A stretch of 64,000 bases of DNA from an uncultured Eubacteriales bacterium (GTDB lineage: Bacteria > Bacillota > Clostridia > Christensenellales > Aristaeellaceae), in the NCBI GenBank assembly GCA_902800625.1, contig CADCFG010000014.1:1-64000 (forward strand). Direction: 5' to 3'. The notes under the pieces are model-generated. The model made no database searches. It was not told the DNA's origin and saw nothing but the letters and a program-made list of their open reading frames with translations. Below, piece by piece: positions 41,047 through 48,828 of this stretch. Position 1 is the first letter of the stretch; the number at the start of each line of letters is the position of its first letter. The translations under genes and the position numbers were made by a program.

Positions 41047-43098
41047 ATGCCTGCCAAATCCAGGCGCCCGGCCAAAAGGCCGCCGCGCAAGATATCCTAT
41101 GACAACAGCCGGGTGCGCACCCGGCTGATTCTGCTGCCCGGGCTGGCATTGGCGCTGGCACTGGTGGTGGAGCTGCTCAACCGCGGCCTGTCCCCGGCGC
41201 GGCTGTTCGCGTTCATCGGCCAGCGGCCCGTGGCCTTCCTGTTCAGCGCGCTGGTGATCCTGGCGTCGCTGACGCTGTCGGAGCTGTTCAGGCGCCGCCG
41301 GGCGGTGCTGACCACGGTGTCGCTGATCTGGGTGATCCTGGGCATCGTGGAGTACATGGTCATCAAGGAGCGCACCCAGCCATTCTGCTCGGTGGACATA
41401 CTGATGCTCAAGGACGCCTTCTCGCTGATCACGGTCTATTACACCTGGACGAAGATCATCGTCATATTCACGTCCAGCTTCCTGGCCATCGCCGCGGTCA
41501 TCATGATGTTCGCCCGCATGAAGCGGCGCCGGCGCTATAATTTCCCCCGGTCGCTGGCCCTGTTCGTGGGCATGGTGCTGCTGACGGCCATGGTGGCGGC
41601 GCTGGGCGTGCGCGGTGAGCTGCTGCCGGCGAAGTTTGACAGCCTGGTGGACGCCTACAACGACTATGGCTTCGTCACCTGCTTCACGTTCACCTTCGGC
41701 CGCCAGGGCATCAACCGGCCCCAGGAGTACTCCCACGAGACCGTGGCGGAGATCCTGACCGACATGGAGGAGCCGGAGGGGGACGAGCTGATCTACCCGG
41801 TGTTCGACGCCGACGACAACCTGGCCCACCCGAACATCGTGTTCGTGCAGCTGGAGTCCTTCTTCGACGTGAACACCATCAAGGGCGCGAAGTATTCCGC
41901 CGATCCCACGCCCTGGTTCAACCGCATGTGCAGCCGCTTCCCCAGCGGGGAGCTGTACGTGCCCACCATCGGCGGCGGCACCGCCAACACCGAGTTCGAG
42001 GTCATCACCGGATTGAACCTGGACTTCTTCGGTGCGGGCGAGTATCCCTACAACACCATACTGCAGAGCACTACCTGCGAGAGCATGTGCTACAACCTGC
42101 GCGAGTACGGCTATACCTCTACCGCCATGCACAACAACAGCGGTTCCTTCTACAGCCGCAACATCGTCTATCCCAACGAGGGCTTCGACCGCTTCGTGTC
42201 CCTGGAGTACATGGAGGACGTGAAGTATACGTCCCTGGGCTGGGCGAAGGACGCCGTGCTGACGGACGAGATTCTGGAGGCGCTGAAAAGCACCGACAGC
42301 CGCGACATGGTGTTCTGCATTGCCGTGGAGACCCATGGCAAGTATGCCGAGACCTACGAGCCCGAGGCGGGGGACATCGAGGTGCTTTCCCTGCCGGAGA
42401 GCATCCCGCTGGCGCCGTTCCAGAACTTCGTCAACGCCCTGCCGGGCACGGACGAATTTTTGAAGAAGCTGACTCTGGCACTGTTGAAGTTCAACGAGCC
42501 CACCGTCGTGGTGGCCTACGGCGACCACCTGCCCGCGCTGGAGCTGGAGAACGACCTGCTGACCACCGGCAGCATCTACGCCAGCCGCTATGTGATCTGG
42601 AACAACTTCGGCGGCACTTTTGAGGCCCCGGACCTGCAGGCCTACCGGCTGAACGCCAATGTGCTGAAGCAGCTGGGCTTCTCCGGCGGCGTGGTGACCA
42701 AACTGCACCAGTCCTGCGATGCCGGAGAGACGGGGGAGGAGTACCTGGGCAAGCTGGAGATGCTGGAATACGACATGCTCTACGGCGACAGGGAGGCCTT
42801 CGAGGGCAAGTTCCCCTACGAGCGCACCGACATGACCATGGGCAGCAGGCAGATCGAGATCACCGACGCCCTGTGGGAGTATCACCGGCTGCTGGTCACC
42901 GGAGAGCACTTCACCGAGTTCAGCAAGGTGGTCGTGGGCGACCAGGTGCTGGAGACGGTGTACGTGGATCCCCAGCATCTGGTCGTGCCCATGGAGGATC
43001 CCACCGCCCTGAACGAAAACGGCTTCTGCGTCGCCCAGATCGGCAAGGACGGCGGCGAGCTGAGCCGGACCGGAGAGTTCCGGGTGGAAGGGGAGTAA
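41047..43098 (+). CDS. LTA synthase family phosphoglycerol transferase
   Basis: A 683-residue polytopic enzyme. A basic N-terminus (AKSRRPAKRPPRK) is followed by five membrane helices to about residue 215, then an extracellular sulfatase-fold domain. NIVFVQLESFFD carries the metal Glu, VPTIGGGTANTEFEVITG the nucleophile Thr, VFCIAVETHGKYAETYEPEA the active-site His, and VVVAYGDHLPALELENDLLT metal Asp and His. It transfers glycerol phosphate from phosphatidylglycerol to a wall or lipid-anchored polymer. Start at the ATG after TTGGAGG. Confidence 0.92.
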   Translation: MPAKSRRPAKRPPRKISYDNSRVRTRLILLPGLALALALVVELLNRGLSPARLFAFIGQRPVAFLFSALVILASLTLSELFRRRRAVLTTVSLIWVILGIVEYMVIKERTQPFCSVDILMLKDAFSLITVYYTWTKIIVIFTSSFLAIAAVIMMFARMKRRRRYNFPRSLALFVGMVLLTAMVAALGVRGELLPAKFDSLVDAYNDYGFVTCFTFTFGRQGINRPQEYSHETVAEILTDMEEPEGDELIYPVFDADDNLAHPNIVFVQLESFFDVNTIKGAKYSADPTPWFNRMCSRFPSGELYVPTIGGGTANTEFEVITGLNLDFFGAGEYPYNTILQSTTCESMCYNLREYGYTSTAMHNNSGSFYSRNIVYPNEGFDRFVSLEYMEDVKYTSLGWAKDAVLTDEILEALKSTDSRDMVFCIAVETHGKYAETYEPEAGDIEVLSLPESIPLAPFQNFVNALPGTDEFLKKLTLALLKFNEPTVVVAYGDHLPALELENDLLTTGSIYASRYVIWNNFGGTFEAPDLQAYRLNANVLKQLGFSGGVVTKLHQSCDAGETGEEYLGKLEMLEYDMLYGDREAFEGKFPYERTDMTMGSRQIEITDALWEYHRLLVTGEHFTEFSKVVVGDQVLETVYVDPQHLVVPMEDPTALNENGFCVAQIGKDGGELSRTGEFRVEGE

Positions 43099-43192
43099 AT
43101 GCCTTGGGGCGGCGCAATGCCGAAAAAATACCGTTCCCCGGTTCCCTTTCCGAATCTGTTTCAGAAGGGGACCCGAGGAACGGTTCTTTTTT

Positions 43193-43280
43193 GGCGGCCT
43201 GCGCTCGCTGTTCAGTGAAGCATCGCGTTCGGCACCCTGCGCCGAGCCGCTCGCTTCAATTCACGACTCGGCAGGCCGCC
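43193..43280. repeat. 88-bp inverted-repeat-bounded element, copy 3
   Basis: Same termini and length as copies 1 and 2. It is preceded by an inverted AATACCGTTCC...GGAACGGTTCTTTTTT pair (43,124-43,192) as in copy 1. Confidence 0.88.
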
Positions 43281-43339
43281 GCTGAATGGGGGAGCAACGA
43301 GGGAGGTAGAATTCCTGCAAGGGGGGTGTCGCGCCGCCC

Positions 43340-44296
43340 CTATTCCATCCGCTTCAGTCGCTCCTCCACATCCTCCCGCGTCCAGGTGCCTCTGGTGCCG
43401 ACGTGCTCCACGCACAGGGACGCGGCGGCGTTGGCGAAGCGGCCGCAGTCGACGAAGGCACGGCCCTCGGCGAGCGCGGCGATGAAGGCCGCGGCGAAGG
43501 TGTCGCCCGCGCCGGTGGTGTCCACGGGCACGATGCCGGGCACGGCGGGGATGCGATGGCGCTCCGCTGCGCTGGCCAGCAGGCAGCCCGCGCCGCCCAG
43601 CTTGATGACCGCGTGCCCCACGCCCGCCTCCAGCAGCGCGTCGGCCATGGCGTCCGGGTCGCTCTCGCCAGTGAGGGCTGCGGCTTCGCCCTCGTTCGGG
43701 AAGAAGTAGTCCAGTCGGGACAGGGCCGGGCCGGCCTCCCGGAGCGTCTCGCCACGCTTGGGCCGGGTGGTGTCGGCGCAGAGGGTCATGCCCCGCGCCT
43801 TCAGCCGGTCGAACAGGGCGGCCGTATCCTCCAGCGTCAGAAGCGGCGACACGAACATGCTCGCCAGGCAGGCGATCTTCACGCCCGCAAACGCCGGGGA
43901 TTCCAGCGCGGGCAGTATGTCCGGGAGGCCCAATTGGCGCAGGCTGCCGCTTGCGCTGGTGATGAACCGGCGCTCGCCGCGCCCGTCCACCAACACGATG
44001 TTGATTCCGGTGTCCAGCCCGGGTACGCGCCTGACGCCGCCTGCGTCCACGCCCGCGTCCCGGAGCGTTTTCAGTATGAAATCGCCGGGCACGTCCTCGC
44101 CGACGACACTCACCAGCAGGGGCCTTGCACCCAGCCGGGAGAGCGCCAGTGCCTCGTTCAGCGCGTCGCCGCCGGGGGCCATGGCGATGCGGGAGAGGGG
44201 CGTGGAGTGGGCGTCAAACACCGCCGCGCTCACCGGTGCCAGCGGGATGTCCACGATCGCGGCGCCGATGACAGCCACTTCAGGAAAATCAAACAT
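43340..44296 (-). CDS. PfkB family carbohydrate kinase
   Basis: A 318-residue ribokinase-type kinase. MAPGGDALNEALALSRLGAR is the PfkB N-terminal signature with the Gly-Gly hinge, RRFITSASGSLRQL the lid region, FFPNEGEAAALTGE the typical NxxE site, and PVDTTGAGDTFAAAFIAALA the C-terminal signature with catalytic Asp. The sugar is not identifiable (fructose, ribose and KDG kinases share this pattern). It lies 10 bp after the YitT gene, in one transcript. Confidence 0.92.
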   Translation of the reverse strand: MFDFPEVAVIGAAIVDIPLAPVSAAVFDAHSTPLSRIAMAPGGDALNEALALSRLGARPLLVSVVGEDVPGDFILKTLRDAGVDAGGVRRVPGLDTGINIVLVDGRGERRFITSASGSLRQLGLPDILPALESPAFAGVKIACLASMFVSPLLTLEDTAALFDRLKARGMTLCADTTRPKRGETLREAGPALSRLDYFFPNEGEAAALTGESDPDAMADALLEAGVGHAVIKLGGAGCLLASAAERHRIPAVPGIVPVDTTGAGDTFAAAFIAALAEGRAFVDCGRFANAAASLCVEHVGTRGTWTREDVEERLKRME

Positions 44297-44306
44297 ATTT
44301 GCTTCC

Positions 44307-45167
44307 TCAGTCCTGCGGCCTGCGATAGAACCGGCCGGTGAGGGAGTCGGTGCGCTGGATGTTGATGAAGGCGTGGGGGTCCACCTGGCGCACGTCGTGC
44401 ACCACGCGCCGGATGTCGTCGCCGGACAGCACGGTGTAGATCATGCTGCGGGGCTCGTTGCGGTACAGGCCGATGCCCTTGAACAGCGTGGCCGCGTGGT
44501 GGGTGGTGTCGCGGATGATGGCGTAGACCGGCTCGGGCTGGTCGGTGACGATCCAGAGGGTGCGGTGCTGGTAGCGCTGGAACAGCGTGTGCAGCGCCTG
44601 GGTGGTGCAGAACTGGAAGATCATGGAGTACAGCGCCCGCTCCCAGCCGAACAGCAGCCCCGCCGCCGTCAGCATCACCACGTTGCCGCCCAGGATGATG
44701 TTGAAGGCATCCTTGCCGCTCTTCTCGGCCAGGTAGATGCTGATGAAGTCGGTGCCGCCGGTGCTGGCGTCGGCCCGCAGGCACAGCGAAATTGCCAGCC
44801 CGTTCACCAGCCCGCCGAACACGCTGCACAGCAGCGGGTCCTGGGAGAAGGCATAGACAGGAATCAGGTCGGTAAGCACGCTGCTGACGGCCACCGCCAG
44901 CATGGACAGCACCGCGAACCGCTTGCCGATGTAGCGGAAGCACAGCGCCGCGGCGATGAAGTTCAGCGTCAGGCTGAACAGCGAGTAGGGCGGCGTGAAG
45001 CCCAGGAAGCGCGTGCAGCACTCCTGGATCAGCAGCGAAAGCCCGGTGAAACCGCCGGGGAACAGGCCCGCGGGGCGGGCAAAGCACACCAGGCCCAGGG
45101 CGTAGAGCGCCGCGCCGATCAAAATCAGCAGGATCCGGTACCAAATGGGGCGCTGTCTGGGAGGCAT
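44307..45167 (-). CDS. YitT family membrane protein (DUF161 + DUF2179)
   Basis: A 286-residue protein. Five or six membrane helices (about 10-185) include the family motifs FARPAGLFPGGFTGLSLLIQ and LRADASTGGTDFISIYLAEK. The soluble C-terminal DUF2179 domain (about 205-280) carries FKGIGLYRNEPRSMIYTVLS and DPHAFINIQRTDSLTGRFYR. Proposed as transporters, without settled substrate. Confidence 0.92.
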   Translation of the reverse strand: MPPRQRPIWYRILLILIGAALYALGLVCFARPAGLFPGGFTGLSLLIQECCTRFLGFTPPYSLFSLTLNFIAAALCFRYIGKRFAVLSMLAVAVSSVLTDLIPVYAFSQDPLLCSVFGGLVNGLAISLCLRADASTGGTDFISIYLAEKSGKDAFNIILGGNVVMLTAAGLLFGWERALYSMIFQFCTTQALHTLFQRYQHRTLWIVTDQPEPVYAIIRDTTHHAATLFKGIGLYRNEPRSMIYTVLSGDDIRRVVHDVRQVDPHAFINIQRTDSLTGRFYRRPQD

Positions 45168-45271
45168 GGGATCACAACCCTTCTTTCAGAGTAACCTAAG
45201 GTACATCCAGTCTCTCTCATTTTATTACTTCCCTGAAAAATACGCAAGGTCTTTTCTTTTTCATTACATTA

Positions 45272-45280
45272 TGCTATAAT
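45272..45280 (+). promoter_or_regulatory. Extended -10 promoter of helD
   Basis: TGCTATAAT is an extended -10 (TGn-TATAAT) preceded by a T-rich tract (CTTTTCTTTTTC) instead of a good -35. It lies about 65 bp before the start codon. Confidence 0.65.
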
Positions 45281-45346
45281 GGTTTATCCTTTATGTGCGC
45301 GACAGGCGCCAGGGGGGATTTGGTTTCCGACCCGGAGGTTTAATCT

Positions 45347-47494
45347 ATGTCTGTACATTTGAGAGAGCTTGAGCAGGAACAGGCCTATACCGTCAAAGTG
45401 CAGCAGCTGCTGCTGGCGCTGATCGAGCGGGCCCAGGTCATCTCCAACGACCACCTGCAATCCATACAGGCCATCGTGGCCGACGCCTGGGAGGACCTGC
45501 GCGTGAAGCCTACGGCCCTGTCCGAGGAGGACCTGGAGCAGCTGTCCACCGAGGTGGACCGCTTTGTGGTGCGCCGCCAGTTTGCCGACAGCATGGCCCA
45601 GCGCTCGCGCCGCATGCTGATGAACCCCTTCTTCGCCCGAGTGGATTTCATCGAAAAGGGCGAGGAGAAGGTTGAAAAGATCGTCATCGGCCTCTACAGC
45701 CTAAAGGACGAGAAGGGCGAGCTGCTGGTGCACGACTGGCGCGCGCCGGTGTGCAGCCTTTACTATGACGCCACACCCGGCGAGGCCCGGTACGACAGCC
45801 CCTCCGGCGAGATCTGGGGCCAGCTGACGCTGAAGCGCCAGTACCGCATGGAGGACGGGCGGCTGAAGTACTATGTGGACACTCAGCTGAACATCGACGA
45901 CGTCATGCTGCTGGACATCCTCTCCGGGGCCACCAGTCGCCACATGCGCCAGATCGTGGCCACCATCCAGACCGAGCAGAACGCCGCCATCCGCCGCGAG
46001 GACGCGAAGGTGCTCTGTGTGGTGGGCGGCGCGGGCAGCGGCAAGACCAGCGTGGCCATGCACCGGGCGGCCTACCTGATGTACCGCCGGAGGGACGTGC
46101 TGGACGCCAGCAAGATCACCATCCTCTCGCCCAGCACCGCCTTTTCCGAGTACGTGTCCGGCGTGCTGCCGGAGCTGGGGGAGGAGAACATCCGCGCCCG
46201 CACGCTGCGGGAGGTGGTGGAGGAGGTGCTGGGCAAGAAGGTGGAAAAGCCCTATCACCAGCTGGAGGCCCTGCTGGACGGGGCAAGCGAGCTGCGCCGC
46301 CAGTCCGTGCGCTACAAGGGCGGGGCGGAGTTCCTCAGCCAGCTCAAGCGCTTCGCCGATGATTTTTCCGCCTACGGGCCCAGCTTCCAGGACGTGAAGC
46401 TGGACGACCAGGTGCTGATCCGCCGGGACGAGCTGGCCAGGATGTACAAAAACGAGCTGTCCTTGCTCACGCCCGCGCAGAAGCTGACGCGCATGGCGGG
46501 CACGCTGCAGACCCGGCTGTCCGGCTGGGAGGAACGGCTGTACAAGCAGTATGAGAAGAGCTTTTCCGGCAAGTACAGCCAGCGGGAGCTGCGGCAGATG
46601 AGCAACATGGCCGTGGCCCAGCGGCTTCAGCCCGTGCGCGCCCAGCTGCGGGGCATGCTGGAATTGAAGGGCGGCGCGCTGCTGTCCCGGGCGCTGCGCG
46701 CCGCCCCGAAGGCCCTGGCCGACGCCTACCGGGACAACAAGGCCGCCGGGATCACCTGGTGGGAGGACGCCGTGGCCGAGGCCTACCTGATGGTGCGGCT
46801 GGGCTTTGCCGCGCCAGACAAGATGATCTACCACCTGCTGGTGGACGAGGCCCAGGACTATCCCGACGTGGCGCTGGCCATGCTGGGGGCCTACTATCCC
46901 AACGCCGCCGTCACGCTGCTGGGCGATCCCAAGCAGCGCACCACGCCGGGCATGGAGCCCTGCGACCCGGCGCGCTGGGGAGCCAGCCTGGGCGCGGCGG
47001 ACGCGCCGCTGATGCCCTTGACGAAGTGCTATCGCTCCACGCTGCCCATCGCCCAGCTGTGCAACCGCATCCTGCCGGACGGCGAGCAGCTGCAGCCCTT
47101 CGGCCGGGAGGGGGAGGCGCCCCTGGTGGCCCAGTATTCCGAGGCGCTGCTGAGGAAGACCCTTTCCGACTTCCGCGCCGCGGGGCACAAGTCCATCGCC
47201 GTCATCACCCGCAGCCAGGCCCAGGCGGACTCCCTGTCCACGAAGCTGGACAACGTCTACCGGCTGGACGGCGGCGAGGCGGACCTCAACTACGAGGCCG
47301 GGGACAACGTAGTGGCCTGCTACCACCTGACCAAGGGCATGGAGTTCGACGCCGTGATCGTGGTCTGGCCGGACGTGGCCCTGACCGACGGCGAGCGGCG
47401 CAGGCTCTATACCGCCGCCTCCCGGGCGCTGCACGCCGCGGCGCTGCTGGGGGGAGGGGGACTGATTAAGGAGCTGTCAATGAATGGTGATTAG
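45347..47494 (+). CDS. helD: HelD-type UvrD-like helicase (RNA polymerase recycling)
   Basis: A 715-residue superfamily 1 protein. The N-terminal coiled arm (1-100; LRELEQEQAYTVKVQQLLLA) typical of HelD inserts into the RNA polymerase secondary channel. IGLYSLKDEKGELLVHDWRA and RYDSPSGEIWGQLTLKRQYR are conserved in HelD. Walker A is VVGGAGSGKTSVAMHRAAYL (near 227), Walker B HLLVDEAQDYPDVALAML, and the late motif CYHLTKGMEFDAVIVVWPDV. It uses ATP to strip stalled RNA polymerase from DNA. GGAGG precedes the ATG. Slightly shorter than the B. subtilis protein. Confidence 0.93.
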   Translation: MSVHLRELEQEQAYTVKVQQLLLALIERAQVISNDHLQSIQAIVADAWEDLRVKPTALSEEDLEQLSTEVDRFVVRRQFADSMAQRSRRMLMNPFFARVDFIEKGEEKVEKIVIGLYSLKDEKGELLVHDWRAPVCSLYYDATPGEARYDSPSGEIWGQLTLKRQYRMEDGRLKYYVDTQLNIDDVMLLDILSGATSRHMRQIVATIQTEQNAAIRREDAKVLCVVGGAGSGKTSVAMHRAAYLMYRRRDVLDASKITILSPSTAFSEYVSGVLPELGEENIRARTLREVVEEVLGKKVEKPYHQLEALLDGASELRRQSVRYKGGAEFLSQLKRFADDFSAYGPSFQDVKLDDQVLIRRDELARMYKNELSLLTPAQKLTRMAGTLQTRLSGWEERLYKQYEKSFSGKYSQRELRQMSNMAVAQRLQPVRAQLRGMLELKGGALLSRALRAAPKALADAYRDNKAAGITWWEDAVAEAYLMVRLGFAAPDKMIYHLLVDEAQDYPDVALAMLGAYYPNAAVTLLGDPKQRTTPGMEPCDPARWGASLGAADAPLMPLTKCYRSTLPIAQLCNRILPDGEQLQPFGREGEAPLVAQYSEALLRKTLSDFRAAGHKSIAVITRSQAQADSLSTKLDNVYRLDGGEADLNYEAGDNVVACYHLTKGMEFDAVIVVWPDVALTDGERRRLYTAASRALHAAALLGGGGLIKELSMNGD

Positions 47495-47533
47495 TGGACG
47501 GTACCATCACTGACCGCTAAAACGGAGCTATAT

Positions 47534-48754
47534 ATGCAATACGACGCTTTGATCGTCGGCGGCGGGGCCTCGGGCCTGATGGCCGCCTGCGCGCTGGCAC
47601 GGAGGGGACGGCACGTTGTTCTGCTGGAAAGACAGAATCGCGTGGGCCGGAAGCTGCTCTCAACCGGCAACGGGCGCTGCAACCTCACCAACCTGAACGC
47701 CTCGGCGGGGGACTATCACGGCTCCCGGCAGGCGGCCCGCGCCGCGCTGAAGGCCTGGCCGCCAAATCGGGTGATGGACCTCTTCGGCGAGCTGGGCATC
47801 CCCTGCCGTGCGGACGAAGCGGGCCGGGTCTATCCCATGAGCAACCATGCGGCCTCGGTGCTGGACGCGCTGCGGCTGTGCTGCGACGAGCACGGCGTGG
47901 ACACCCGGACGGACTTCGCCGTGGCGGCGCTGAAAAAGGTTGGCGGCGGATTCGAGGCCGTGCCGGCGGACGGGCAGGCGGTGCGCGCAAGGCTCGCGCT
48001 GGTTTGCACTGGCGGGCTGGCCGCGCCCAAGCTGGGGGCCTGCGGCGACGGCTACAGGCTGCTGGAGGGCCTCGGGCATGCCATATCGCCCCGGTTCCCG
48101 GCCATCGCGGCCCTCAAGACGCCGCCGGAGGCCGTGCGCGGCCTGAAGGGCATCCGCGCCGAGGGCGGAATCGCGCTGCTCGTGAACGGCGAGATTGTGC
48201 GCGAGGAAGCCGGGGAGCTGCTGTTCAGCGAGACGGGCGTTTCCGGCATCGCCGCCATGCAGCTGGCCCGGCAGGCCAATGAGGCGCTGCGTGCCGGGAA
48301 GCATTGCACGGTTCGGATGGACTTCATGCCCGGGATCGATGCCCGCGCGGCGCTGAAAGCCCGGGCAGACAAACTGCCCCTGCGCCGAATGGAGGACTTT
48401 TTGAGCGGCATCGTGCCCAAGCGGCTGGGTCAGACGCTGGCGAAGGCCGCGGGACTGGACATGGCCCTGCCTGCCGGAGAGCTGAAGCCGGCGCAGATCG
48501 ACGCGCTGGCGGCAGTGCTGAACGGCTGGACGCTGCCCGTCACCGCCACGCTGGGCTTCGATCAGGCCCAGGTGACCGCCGGCGGCGCGGCGCTGCAGGG
48601 CTTCGACATCCGCACCATGCAGTCGCTGCGCTGCCCGGGGCTGTTCGCCGCGGGCGAGTTGCTGGACGTGGACGGCGACTGCGGCGGCTTCAACCTGCAA
48701 TGGGCCTGGAGCAGCGCGCTGATCGCGACCGAGGCGATGGACGCGCTTCTGTAA
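47534..48754 (+). CDS. BaiN/HI0933-type FAD-dependent oxidoreductase
   Basis: A 406-residue flavoprotein. The dinucleotide fold DALIVGGGASGLMAACALAR is followed by the family hallmark KLLSTGNGRCNLTNLNA (about 38-54), RVYPMSNHAASVLDALRLCC, ARLALVCTGGLAAPKLGACG, and C-terminal SLRCPGLFAAGELLDVDGDC with GGFNLQWAWSSA. Family members include BaiN of bile-acid 7-dehydroxylating clostridia, though most have no proven substrate. It follows helD by 39 bp, possibly in one transcript. Confidence 0.92.
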   Translation: MQYDALIVGGGASGLMAACALARRGRHVVLLERQNRVGRKLLSTGNGRCNLTNLNASAGDYHGSRQAARAALKAWPPNRVMDLFGELGIPCRADEAGRVYPMSNHAASVLDALRLCCDEHGVDTRTDFAVAALKKVGGGFEAVPADGQAVRARLALVCTGGLAAPKLGACGDGYRLLEGLGHAISPRFPAIAALKTPPEAVRGLKGIRAEGGIALLVNGEIVREEAGELLFSETGVSGIAAMQLARQANEALRAGKHCTVRMDFMPGIDARAALKARADKLPLRRMEDFLSGIVPKRLGQTLAKAAGLDMALPAGELKPAQIDALAAVLNGWTLPVTATLGFDQAQVTAGGAALQGFDIRTMQSLRCPGLFAAGELLDVDGDCGGFNLQWAWSSALIATEAMDALL

Positions 48755-48778
48755 AATATCTGTGTCCACCCATCCTGT

Positions 48779-48821
48779 CCCCCTTCAGGGGCGTCATTAT
48801 TATAGACGCTGTTGAAGGGGG
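48779..48821 (+). promoter_or_regulatory. Hairpin that masks the ribosome site of the next gene
   Basis: CCCCCTTCA (48779-48787) pairs with TGAAGGGGG (48813-48821), with an inner CGTC/GACG pairing. The right arm GAAGGGGGAAG is the only Shine-Dalgarno-like sequence before the ATG at 48829. The fold would therefore control translation or end helD/baiN transcription. Confidence 0.5.
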
Positions 48822-48828
48822 AAGTTTT

